DNA from: JADFDG01 sp049324495
GTDB taxonomy: Bacteria > Pseudomonadota > Gammaproteobacteria > Pseudomonadales > JADFDG01
Assembly: GCA_049324495.1 (NCBI GenBank)
Contig: JBMOOP010000104.1
Coordinates: forward strand, 1-64,000
Length of the DNA stretch: 64,000 nt
Reading direction: 5' to 3'
Below are positions 33,714-41,778 of the stretch, in pieces. The notes beneath the pieces were generated by a model. It was not told the DNA's origin. It was given only the letters and a program-made list of their open reading frames with translations, and did no database searches. How positions within the stretch are numbered: position 1 is the stretch's first letter; each line of letters begins with the position of its first letter. The position numbers were made by a program, and so were the translations under genes.

Positions 33714-34883
33714 TCACTCCGACAGTCGTTGGCCGGGGCGCGCGATGATTCTGAGTGGATCCCGGACGGAACCGCTGCGATCGTTGCGCAAGCGCTCAAG
33801 GAAACCTGCCGTGATTTCCTGGCCGCGGGCGACCATGAGCATGCCATCTGCGGTCTTGATGTCTTCCGCAACAATCATGCCCTCGTGTAGTGCTGCGATT
33901 GACACTTCCCTTATCTCGATCTTGGGAGCGGGACCGCATTTCAGCAGCGCTAACGCATCCAGCACCTCACTGTCGTAGTTCCCGGCTCTGCTGCGCAGGG
34001 TTTCCACCGCGACGACGGCCGGCATGCCCTGTGCTTCAAGCACATTGAAATCGGTTGCGACCCGCAGGATTTCTGCGCCGCGCGCGATGAGACTTGCATC
34101 GGCGCTGCCGGCGGCGCCGGGCGTCGGCGGACGGTAGGGATTGGCGCTGCCGGCGAGAATGCCGCGCACGACTTCCAGACGGGGGATATTCTTGAGCAGT
34201 TGCTCGGTAACGACGGGAATGTGCGCAATCATCTCCTGATCTTGCTCGTCCAGTGGACGACCTGCGTAGATTTTTTCCACGAGATCGCTTGGTAGGGTGA
34301 TGGATGCGAGCTGGGACAGCATGGCGGCGACCTCCACCTGCCAGCGTGGTTTGATGTCGAGTTTTGTGGCCAGATCAGATACGTGTTTTTTGATGCGTGT
34401 TGCGCGGCCGAAGGCAATCGGATTCGTGAGGCCCAGCACGTCGGTTAGTGTTTTCACCGTGCCGTGCAGGGTTTGTTCCAGCAATATCCGCTCGGCAGTG
34501 ATCAGCCGATACTGCTCAACCGCTGCCTGCATGGTCGAGAGCAGGTGCGTCGGTCGACAGGGCTTGATCAGCAGCCGAAATATTTGCCCCTCGTTGATCG
34601 CGGCGATCGTCGATTCCATATCGGCTTGCCCGGTGAGCAGCAGACGAACGGTGTCCGGTGCTGCCTGTCGCGCCTCCGCCAACAGGGTGGCGCCGTCCAT
34701 GCCGGGCATACGCATGTCGGACATGATCACGGCGATATCTTTTTCCTGGCCGAGGATGTCGAGCGCCTCAACGCCGCCTGACGCGGTCAGCACGTCGTAA
34801 TGGCGGCGCAGGTGCAGCGAAAGTCCTTCAAGGACATGTGGCTCGTCATCGACGCAGAGGATTTTCGTTTTTGTGTCTGCCAT
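33714..34883 (-). CDS. REC plus degenerate HD-GYP response regulator
   Basis: A 389-residue RpfG-like protein. The receiver is intact (CVDDEPHVL, Asp in IMSDMRMPGMDG, Lys in LIKPC). The following helical domain has the HD-GYP layout (NPIAFGRATRIKKHVSDLA, LPSDLVEKIYAGRPLDEQDQ, HIPVVTEQLLKNIP). The HD pair is replaced (AAMLSQLASITLP) and no GYP is present. It is probably inactive as a c-di-GMP phosphodiesterase and may act by protein contact. A final domain of about 90 residues is unassigned. It is convergent with the kinase gene upstream. Confidence 0.85.
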   Translation of the reverse strand: MADTKTKILCVDDEPHVLEGLSLHLRRHYDVLTASGGVEALDILGQEKDIAVIMSDMRMPGMDGATLLAEARQAAPDTVRLLLTGQADMESTIAAINEGQIFRLLIKPCRPTHLLSTMQAAVEQYRLITAERILLEQTLHGTVKTLTDVLGLTNPIAFGRATRIKKHVSDLATKLDIKPRWQVEVAAMLSQLASITLPSDLVEKIYAGRPLDEQDQEMIAHIPVVTEQLLKNIPRLEVVRGILAGSANPYRPPTPGAAGSADASLIARGAEILRVATDFNVLEAQGMPAVVAVETLRSRAGNYDSEVLDALALLKCGPAPKIEIREVSIAALHEGMIVAEDIKTADGMLMVARGQEITAGFLERLRNDRSGSVRDPLRIIARPGQRLSE

Positions 34884-35230
34884 AAGTTACTGCCCGCCGC
34901 CAGATTGATGGTCACCGCGATTTTTACCGGCCCTTCACGGAGAGTGCCCTTCAATCCGGGGCGATTTCAAGGTCGTTATGACGAAAAGTGCGGGCGGGGG
35001 AAATATTTCTGACGCGGTCTAAAGTTCCGCTCTTTGCAACCGATACGCATGTTGACAGCACGAGGGTTGCTGCAAGCGCGGCTCGGGGCTTTCCTGAGCG
35101 GGCGGTGGGAGCCTGGCGGGGCAGTGCAGCGGCTGCAGTCGTCCCGCCGGGACCTGGCTGCCATTCCCGCCCGGCATGTGCATACTTGCCAACACCAGCC
35201 CGCTCCGCGGGTTAAACGGACAGAACGACA
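34884..35230. other. divergent intergenic region with sigma-28 promoter
   Basis: About 350 bases separate the leftward HD-GYP-like gene from the rightward receiver gene. Apart from the promoter at 35020-35046, no gene is supported; a frame from 35049 overlaps the receiver gene in another frame and looks like a shadow. The leader from the promoter to the receiver ATG would be about 176 bases. Confidence 0.5.
35020..35046 (+). promoter_or_regulatory. sigma-28 (FliA) type promoter
   Basis: TAAAGTTC (35020-35027), 11 bases, ACCGATAC (35039-35046). It matches the sigma-28 consensus TAAAGTTT-N11-GCCGATAA at 7 of 8 and 6 of 8 positions with exact spacing. It points to the receiver-fleQ operon. FliA is encoded 3 kb downstream. 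Confidence 0.6.
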
Positions 35231-35620
35231 ATGCGCCAATTTTCCGTCTTGCTGGTTGACGACCATGAAGGTTTCCTGAATGCCGCCGTGCGGCATTTTC
35301 GTTCTGCGCCCTGGGTGGAGATCGTCGGACGCGCGCTGAATGGCCTGGAAGCCGTGGAAAAATCCGAAGCGCTCAAGCCCGATGCCGTGCTCATGGATTT
35401 GGCGATGCCGGAAATGGGCGGCCTCCAGGCCTGTCGATTGATCAAGGCGCAGGACGATCCGCCCTTTGTAGCGATTATCTCCCACTTCGACGATGCGCAG
35501 CACCGCGAGTATGCCGTGCGGGCTGGTGCTGACGCTTTTGTCAGCAAGCTGTCTTATCTGCAGGACGCACTGCCCCTGCTGCAGCGTTGGGCAGGCGAGG
35601 AGCGCGCGGCGGATGAGTGA
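35231..35620 (+). CDS. single-domain response regulator (NarL-type receiver)
   Basis: A 129-residue receiver without an output domain: LLVDDHEGFLNA, acceptor Asp in AVLMDLAMPEMGG, Ser/Thr in IISHF and Lys in FVSKLSY. It resembles NarL-class receivers lacking the helix-turn-helix. The gene overlaps fleQ by eight bases, so it is translated together with it. It could receive phosphate from the nearby orphan PAS kinases. Confidence 0.88.
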   Translation: MRQFSVLLVDDHEGFLNAAVRHFRSAPWVEIVGRALNGLEAVEKSEALKPDAVLMDLAMPEMGGLQACRLIKAQDDPPFVAIISHFDDAQHREYAVRAGADAFVSKLSYLQDALPLLQRWAGEERAADE

Positions 35621-37106
35621 ATCACGGGTGCTGGTTGTCGATGCACAGGCCATGAGGGCGGAGCGAATCGCGGCACTGCTGGATTTCGTGGATGTCAACC
35701 CGCGCATTGTTTGCAGTATCGACGAGGTGGATCGTCGCAAACAGCGTGCCTCGGACTGGTTGGCCATCGTGGTTGGCGAGATCGAGAATGAGACTGCGTT
35801 CCGCGATTTTTGTCGTTGGCTTGCGAACGGCCATTTTACGCCGCCACTGCTGTTGCTGCCCGAGCACCACGGCAAGGGAGCCAGCTATTCCGGCATGGAT
35901 GAAAAATTGTGCTGGCCGTTGGATTATCCGGCCAAGCACGGCCAGCTCACCGAGTTGTTACGGCGCGCGTCGTTGCGGCAGCTTGACGACGAAGCGCGCC
36001 ACGAAGTTTCCGTCGAGACCGGTCCCACCGGGACCAGCATCGCCGTCCGGCGCCTGCGGCAGATGATCGAACAGGTGGCAGGTCACGATACGACGGTACT
36101 GATTCTCGGCGAATCCGGTACCGGCAAGGAGGTCGTCGCCCGGGCAATCCACCAGGCTTCGCCGCGGCAAAAAGGGCCTTTCGTGGCCATAAACTGCGGT
36201 GCCATTCCTCCCGACTTGCTCGAAAGTGAGTTGTTCGGACACGAGAAGGGCGCGTTCACCGGTGCGCTCACTGCCCGCAAGGGTCGCTTCGAGATGGCGA
36301 AGGGCGGCACGCTGTTGCTCGACGAAATCGGCGACATGAGTCTGCCGATGCAGGTGAAGTTGTTGCGTGTGCTGCAGGAGCGTTGCTTCGAGCGAGTCGG
36401 CAGTAATCAGGCGATTCCCTGCGATGCCCGGGTCATCGCCGCTACGCATCGAAACCTCGAACAGCGCATCGCCGAGGGGTTGTTCCGCGAGGATCTTTTC
36501 TACCGTCTCAACGTTTTTCCGATCGAGATGCCGGCATTGCGCGAGCGAGCCGCAGACTTGCCGATACTTGTCGATGCGTTGGTTCGTCAGCTCGACGAAA
36601 ATGGGCGGGGGAAAATTCTGTTCGCGCCGGAAACCGTCGCCGTTTTGCAGCGTTATGCCTGGCCGGGCAATATCCGGGAGCTGGCCAACCTGATTGAACG
36701 CTTGACGGTGCTGCATCCGAATCAGCAGGTCATTCGGGTGGTCGATCTGCCGGTACGCTATCGGATTCATGCCGGCACGATCGAGGAGTCACCGGCGGGT
36801 GACTCAAGCGCTTTTTCTGCAGACGGCCTGTCCGCAGGCGATCTTTGTGCGAGTGAGATGCCGACAGGCGAATTACCGGTGTCCGGGCCCGCGCCGGGGT
36901 CTGACTATGCGCTCGACGAGCTGCCTCCGGAAGGTCTTGATCTCAAGGAGCACCTCGCGCGCATCGAACTCAGGCTCATCCGTTCCGCGTTGGCGAGAGC
37001 GGATGGTATCGTCGCCCATGCCGCCGAGCAGTATCTCGGCCTGCGTCGCACAACCCTCGCCGAAAAGCTGCGCAAGTACGGGCTTGATCGCGAGCCCGGC
37101 CCGTAG
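35613..37106 (+). CDS. fleQ: FleQ-like sigma-54-dependent activator
   Basis: A 497-residue protein: FleQ-type N-terminal domain lacking a canonical phosphoacceptor (about 1-125), AAA+ domain (about 135-370) with LGESGTGKE, the sigma-54 contact loop GAFTGA, Walker B GGTLLLDEIGDM and an Arg finger in the FREDLFYRLNVFPIE block, and a C-terminal Fis-type helix-turn-helix (AAEQYLGLRRTTLAEKLRKY). FleQ activates flagellar and represses exopolysaccharide genes and can bind c-di-GMP. A five-residue periodic linker near 395-425 is unusual. Sigma-54 sites at 31974 and 37201 flank it. Confidence 0.9.
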   Translation: MSESRVLVVDAQAMRAERIAALLDFVDVNPRIVCSIDEVDRRKQRASDWLAIVVGEIENETAFRDFCRWLANGHFTPPLLLLPEHHGKGASYSGMDEKLCWPLDYPAKHGQLTELLRRASLRQLDDEARHEVSVETGPTGTSIAVRRLRQMIEQVAGHDTTVLILGESGTGKEVVARAIHQASPRQKGPFVAINCGAIPPDLLESELFGHEKGAFTGALTARKGRFEMAKGGTLLLDEIGDMSLPMQVKLLRVLQERCFERVGSNQAIPCDARVIAATHRNLEQRIAEGLFREDLFYRLNVFPIEMPALRERAADLPILVDALVRQLDENGRGKILFAPETVAVLQRYAWPGNIRELANLIERLTVLHPNQQVIRVVDLPVRYRIHAGTIEESPAGDSSAFSADGLSAGDLCASEMPTGELPVSGPAPGSDYALDELPPEGLDLKEHLARIELRLIRSALARADGIVAHAAEQYLGLRRTTLAEKLRKYGLDREPGP

Positions 37107-37200
37107 CGGCCCTCCCCCGCACCTCCTCCGATCACCCCTCTCCTTCCGGCGTCGTTGCGTGCGTTGACTTGGGACGCGCCGGAATTCTGACGCGTGACGC

Positions 37201-37216
37201 GGGCACAGCTCTTGCA
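37201..37216 (+). promoter_or_regulatory. sigma-54 promoter for fleN-fliA
   Basis: GGGCACA (37201-37207), four bases, TTGCA (37212-37216), with correct GG/GC spacing. It differs from TGGCACG-N4-TTGCA at two outer bases. The predicted start near 37226 gives a 32-base leader for fleN. FleQ, encoded just upstream, is the expected activator. Confidence 0.65.
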
Positions 37217-37257
37217 GAAGCACGGGTTGTGAGTCCTCGTCATTGCGGAGAGCGTTC

Positions 37258-38133
37258 ATGCAAACACCGGAAGATGTGCTGCCCGCATCGCTGCCGCCCG
37301 TCGGTGCCGGCGAGCTGCCCGCCCCCGTGCGTGTCATTGCCGTCGCTGGCGGCAAGGGCGGTGTCGGGAAGACCACGGTTGCCATCAATCTCGCGCTGGC
37401 GCTCATCGACAGCGGCCATCGTGCGCTGGTGCTCGACACCGACCTCAGTCTTGGGAACGTCGATGTGATGCTGGGGTTGACGCCGCATTTCACGCTGGCT
37501 GACGTTTTCGCCGGCCGCTGCACGCTTGCCGAAACCATCATCACCGGGCCGCGCGGGTTGCTGGTCGTACCGGCGTCGTCGGGCAAGCGACATATGACCG
37601 AATTGCGGCCTGCCGAATATGCGGGCCTCATTCATGCGTTCTCGGAGCTTCGTCAGCCGTTCGACACGATGATCATCGATACGGCGACAGGCATTTCCGA
37701 CAGTGTGCTGACGTTCATTCAGGCGGCGCAGGATGTGATCGTCACCCTGTGCAACGAACCGGCATCAATGACGGACGCCCATGCCCTGATCAGGATTCTT
37801 GCGCAGGAGCGGGGCGTCAAGCGCGTACATGTGCTGGCGAACATGACGCGCAGTGCGGCCGAGGGACGGGAAATGTTCAAGGTGTTGACCAAGGCCAGTG
37901 AACGATGCCTGAGTATCGTGCTCAATTACGCCGGCGCTATCCCTTTCGATGAAGGGGTTCGTCGCGCCATTCAGCGCCAGCAGGCGGTTGTCGATGCGTT
38001 TCCTGCAGGCGCGGCGGCCACCGCGTTCCACGCGCTTGCTCGTTGTACCGAGCAATGGGAAGTGCCGGCCGGCCCGCGTGGTGGCGTCGAGTTCTTCGTC
38101 GAGCGTCTGGTTGCGTCGGGTGTTGCGACATGA
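37258..38133 (+). CDS. fleN: FleN-like MinD/ParA ATPase
   Basis: A 291-residue P-loop ATPase with deviant Walker A GGKGGVGKTTVAINLALAL near residue 30, LVLDTDLSLGNVDVMLGL and FDTMIIDTATGISDSVL. This is the FleN/FlhG/YlxH family, which limits flagellar number and antagonises FleQ. A GGAGAG lies just before ATG 37258. Its stop overlaps fliA by four bases. flhF, usually upstream, is absent from the window. Confidence 0.9.
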   Translation: MQTPEDVLPASLPPVGAGELPAPVRVIAVAGGKGGVGKTTVAINLALALIDSGHRALVLDTDLSLGNVDVMLGLTPHFTLADVFAGRCTLAETIITGPRGLLVVPASSGKRHMTELRPAEYAGLIHAFSELRQPFDTMIIDTATGISDSVLTFIQAAQDVIVTLCNEPASMTDAHALIRILAQERGVKRVHVLANMTRSAAEGREMFKVLTKASERCLSIVLNYAGAIPFDEGVRRAIQRQQAVVDAFPAGAAATAFHALARCTEQWEVPAGPRGGVEFFVERLVASGVAT

Positions 38134-38879
38134 CCGGCCAGACTCACAGCGCACGCGATCAGGTCGCCAATTACGCATATGGATTGGTCGTTGGACGTGT
38201 CAATGAACACGGTGATCTGGTGCGCCGCATTGCCCACCACCTTGCCGCGCGTCTGCCGGCCAGCGTCGACGTGGGCGATCTGATACAGGCGGGCATGCTT
38301 GGCCTGATGGAAGCCGCCCGCCAGTTTGATAGCAGCAAAGGTGCCGATTTCACTACCTATGCGTCGATTCGCATTCGCGGCGCCATGCTCGATGAGATGC
38401 GGCGCGGCGACTGGGTGCCGCGCTCGGTGCATCGCGGCGTGCGCGCTGCCGCCGAGGCAGCCCGTCGTGTTGAGCATTGCAAGGGAAGGAGCGCCACCGC
38501 AGCAGAAGTCGCCGCCGCAATGGACATGCCACTTTCCGAGTACCGGAAATTGCTGGAAAATGCCGCGCGCGGCCGGATTTTCAGCCTTGACGAAGAGATC
38601 GTACAAAGTGGTGAGTCACGCTTTGCGCACAGTGCGCCGCCGGCCGAGCGCGAACTCGAGCAAGTCGAATTTCGCCGTGATCTTGCCGCTGCAATTGCCG
38701 CACTGCCACAGCGCGAGAAACTGTTGTTGTCGCTGTATTACGAACAGGAAATGAATCTGCGCGAGATCGGCGCGGTGCTCGGGGTCAGTGAGTCGCGTGT
38801 TTGCCAGATTCATGGGCAGGCGATAGTGCGGCTGCGCGCCCGTTTGGATCGCTGGAGCGCGGCCGACGCATGTGAATAA
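38130..38879 (+). CDS. fliA: flagellar sigma factor sigma-28
   Basis: A 249-residue sigma-70 family protein: region 2 (DLIQAGMLGLMEAARQFD, FTTYASIRIRGAMLDEMRRG), region 3 (VPRSVHRGVR) and region 4 (LPQREKLLLSLYYEQEMNLR, EIGAVLGVSESRVCQIH). It matches FliA/WhiG in length. It is coupled to fleN by ATGA and directs late flagellar genes such as the sigma-28-like promoter at 35020. Region 4 ends with the usual Arg-rich helix. Confidence 0.95.
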   Translation: MTGQTHSARDQVANYAYGLVVGRVNEHGDLVRRIAHHLAARLPASVDVGDLIQAGMLGLMEAARQFDSSKGADFTTYASIRIRGAMLDEMRRGDWVPRSVHRGVRAAAEAARRVEHCKGRSATAAEVAAAMDMPLSEYRKLLENAARGRIFSLDEEIVQSGESRFAHSAPPAERELEQVEFRRDLAAAIAALPQREKLLLSLYYEQEMNLREIGAVLGVSESRVCQIHGQAIVRLRARLDRWSAADACE

Positions 38880-38915
38880 GCCGGCAATGGCGTACGCAAC
38901 GGAGAGAAAATCAAC

Positions 38916-39857
38916 ATGTTTACATCTACTGTCCCTGATCTGCGTGGCCTGCGTGCCATCAAAGCCATCGAGGAAAGCGGCTCGCTGGCCGATGCCGCCG
39001 CCAGGCTGCACCTGACGCCATCGGCGCTCTCGCATCAATTGCGGGAACTGGAATCCACCGTTGGCATGACGTTGTTGCAACGCAAGACCAGGCCGCCCGA
39101 ATTCACGCGGGCCGGCAAGCGCCTGTTGACGTTGGCAGGTCTTGTCACGGCTGCCATGAAAGAGGCAGAGCGTGATCTGAGTCGCCTGCAGAGCGGTTCG
39201 AGCGGGCGGCTGAACATGGCCATCGAATGCCGCAGTTGTTTTGAGTGGTTGTTGCCGATAACAGGAGAGTTTCGCGCGCACTGGCCCGATGTCGAAATCG
39301 ATTTCGCGGACGGCGTTGGCGCAAATCCGCAGCAGGCGCTGCTTGGCGGCGAGATCGATCTGCTGCTGACATCTGATCCGCGGCCAGCCCAGGGCCTGGC
39401 GCGCCTGCGCCTGTTCGAGTACGAACTGCTGCTGCTGGTACCGCCGGCCCATGCGCTCGCTGCACGGACTTTTGTCGCGCCAACGGATCTTGTCGGAGAA
39501 ACGTTGTTGTCCTGCCCGCAAGAAGAAGGCCGGCAAGACTTGTTCCGCGAATTTCTCCTGCCGGCCGGCAAGCGGCCGGCGCAGGTGCGCCTTACCGAGC
39601 GGGATCCGTTGATGGCGCAACTGGTGGCCAGTGGCCACGGCGTTGCGGCGTTGCCCAACTGGGCTGCGAACGACTACCTGACCCGTGGCTGGGTGCGGGG
39701 GATGCGGCTGGGGCGCGAGGGGATATGGTGCACGTTGTATGCCGTCCTGCGCGAAGAGGATCTGCAACGCGCCTACATCAAGGATTTTATCGGCACGGCC
39801 CGCGACGCCTGCCTGACGCAGCTGCCTGGCGTAAGGCCCGCGAGCACTGCCGGCTGA
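38916..39857 (+). CDS. LysR family regulator, MetR-like
   Basis: A 313-residue LTTR with helix-turn-helix GSLADAAARLHLTPSALSHQ at residues 25-45 and a periplasmic-binding-like effector domain. The N-terminal pattern (LRAIKAIEESGSL) and effector core (ASGHGVAALPNWA) resemble MetR, the activator of methionine synthase. No met gene is nearby. A GGAGAG is placed about ten bases before ATG 38916. It stands alone between fliA and the surface-protein cluster, and might control either. Confidence 0.88.
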   Translation: MFTSTVPDLRGLRAIKAIEESGSLADAAARLHLTPSALSHQLRELESTVGMTLLQRKTRPPEFTRAGKRLLTLAGLVTAAMKEAERDLSRLQSGSSGRLNMAIECRSCFEWLLPITGEFRAHWPDVEIDFADGVGANPQQALLGGEIDLLLTSDPRPAQGLARLRLFEYELLLLVPPAHALAARTFVAPTDLVGETLLSCPQEEGRQDLFREFLLPAGKRPAQVRLTERDPLMAQLVASGHGVAALPNWAANDYLTRGWVRGMRLGREGIWCTLYAVLREEDLQRAYIKDFIGTARDACLTQLPGVRPASTAG

Positions 39858-40016
39858 CTAACCGGTCACAAGTCGCCCGCCGCCGCCCGTCATGAGATGT
39901 CGGCTTATCTAAGGGGTTGAGTACAGGCCTGCTAAATCACGCCTTTTTCCTAGGGTAGACTGTGCGTCAAGTCACAGTTCTAGGTATTGGGCAGCAAATC
40001 AGTGGGCACAAACCCG

Positions 40017-41057
40017 ATGGCGAGGTGGTCCCCCCCCGTTGCTCAGGCGCCAGAGCACGCCGGGCGGGGCTTTCCTTCGGGCCGGGTGTTGTTCTGGCGT
40101 AGCCTGTTGCTGTTGTCGCTGCTGCTGGCCGGTGTCGAGGCCCGGGCAACGGGTCGTGCGGCCGGTTCACTCATCACCAACTTTGCGTCAGCGACGTTCG
40201 CCGTCTCCGGCGTGCCGGCGAGAGTCGACTCCAACACCGACAACTTTGCGGTCGCCGAACTGCTCGACCTGACGCTCGTCCGCAATGACGCCGGCACCAT
40301 CAACGTCACCACGCCTGGTATCAACGTGCCGCTGTCGTTCACACTCACCAACACCGGCAACGGCGAGGAGGCGTTTGCGCTGCAAATCAATTCGTTGCTG
40401 ACTGGCGATACCTTTGATCCGCAGAACGTGCGGATTTATATCGATAACAGTGACGGCGTTTTCGCGATCGGCACCGACACGTTGTACGTTGCCGGGGTGA
40501 ACGACCCGCTCCTCGCCGCCGATGCATCGCGGGTGTTGTTCGTGGTCAGCGACATGCCGGCGGGTCTGGCTAACGGCGACATTGGCCTGGTCAGTTTGCA
40601 GGCGACGGCCGCTACCGGCAGTGGCACCCCGGGCACCGTGTTCTCCGGTGCCGGCACCGGCGGTGTCGACGCTGTGGTCGGTGCGACGACGGCGACTCAC
40701 CGCGAACAGAACGGCTACGCCGTCGCGCAGGTGACGACCACGCTGGTGAAGTCGCAGGAGGTGTTGGATCCGTTGGGCCGCGCCTACGCGGTCAGCGGCG
40801 CGACCATAACCTACAGACTGGTATTCACCGTTACCGGCACCGGCACGATTCTGAACGCACGGCTGCAGGATGCGATTCCCGCCAACACCACCTATGTACC
40901 CGGAAGCCTGACGCTGGATGGTGCGGGCCTTACCGACGCGCCTGACGGTGACGCCGGGCATTTTACCGGCACGCAAATCGAGGTGGTGCCCGGTAGTGCC
41001 GGCGTGATGCCGGCACCGGGCACCGCCACCGTCACGTTTCAAGTCACGATCAACTGA
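40017..41057 (+). CDS. exported DUF11-type protein A
   Basis: A 346-residue protein with a signal peptide (hydrophobic SLLLLSLLLAG, cleavage probably after ARA or near ATG). The body is beta-rich, and a C-terminal DUF11/TIGR01451 repeat begins TTLVKSQEVLDPLGRAY and ends TVTFQVTIN. It has no cysteine pairs or enzymatic motifs. ATG 40017 is chosen; a GTG at 40002 or TTG at 39987 would lengthen the N-region. It is the first of five rightward genes with similar C-terminal modules. Confidence 0.8.
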   Translation: MARWSPPVAQAPEHAGRGFPSGRVLFWRSLLLLSLLLAGVEARATGRAAGSLITNFASATFAVSGVPARVDSNTDNFAVAELLDLTLVRNDAGTINVTTPGINVPLSFTLTNTGNGEEAFALQINSLLTGDTFDPQNVRIYIDNSDGVFAIGTDTLYVAGVNDPLLAADASRVLFVVSDMPAGLANGDIGLVSLQATAATGSGTPGTVFSGAGTGGVDAVVGATTATHREQNGYAVAQVTTTLVKSQEVLDPLGRAYAVSGATITYRLVFTVTGTGTILNARLQDAIPANTTYVPGSLTLDGAGLTDAPDGDAGHFTGTQIEVVPGSAGVMPAPGTATVTFQVTIN

Positions 41058-41074
41058 TCGAGGAGATGATGCAG

Positions 41075-41611
41075 ATGAAAACGCACGTTTATTTCAACAC
41101 ACATACAGTTGCAAAGACGATCGCCGGATTGGCTGTTGCGGCATTGCTCGCCATGCCGTCGGCCTGGGCCGTCGACGCGGCGCCTGCAAAGAAAGCCGGC
41201 ATTGAGCTGACGGTGAAGTCCTTCCAGGAAATTGTCGTTACCGACAAGGACGGCAAGACCGAGAAGAAAACCGTGCCGGTGGCAAAGATCGTTCCGGGCG
41301 ATGAAGTCATTTACGTCATCTCCTGGAAGAACAACGGCGCGAAACCGGCCAGCGATGTTGTCGTCAGCAATCCGGTGCCGCCGCAAGTCACTTTCGTTGC
41401 CGGCTCGTCGATGACGGCAGGTGCGAATGATGAAGTCTCGATCGACGGCGGCAAGACCTGGGGGCAACTGGAAACGCTCACGGTCAAGGCTGACGACGGC
41501 AAGCTGCGCCCGGCAACCGGCGCCGACGTGACGGTCGTTCAGTGGAAACTTTCGGCGCCGGTTGCTCCGGGCGCATCCGGCAGCGTGGGTTATCGCGCCA
41601 TCGTGAAGTGA
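41075..41611 (+). CDS. exported DUF11-type protein B (single domain)
   Basis: A 178-residue protein: signal peptide ending near SAWA, then one DUF11-like Ig-fold domain (PGDEVIYVISWKNNGAKPAS, PVPPQVTFVAGS) ending SVGYRAIVK. GAGGAG at 41060-41065 fits ATG 41075 better than ATG 41066 or 41069. It is 17 bases after protein A, so they are co-transcribed. It is the minimal member of the cluster and may be a subunit or cap. Confidence 0.85.
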   Translation: MKTHVYFNTHTVAKTIAGLAVAALLAMPSAWAVDAAPAKKAGIELTVKSFQEIVVTDKDGKTEKKTVPVAKIVPGDEVIYVISWKNNGAKPASDVVVSNPVPPQVTFVAGSSMTAGANDEVSIDGGKTWGQLETLTVKADDGKLRPATGADVTVVQWKLSAPVAPGASGSVGYRAIVK

Positions 41612-41778
41612 GTTGACGGAATCGGGGCAGCCCGATTTCGGCATGCAGTGAAGGAAGCAAGACGAGCAAGTGAAGTGAGTACGCGTTTGTTTTTGCCTGA
41701 AAAGCAGTAAAGAGTCCGAGCCGGACGGCAGCACAACGACCGGTAAGGGAAAGAAAAATCAATAATGAGAGGCATACC

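Noticed and set aside
35049..35279. Small gene directly behind the sigma-28 promoter
   Set aside because: The frame overlaps the receiver gene, lacks a ribosome-binding site and has shadow-like composition.
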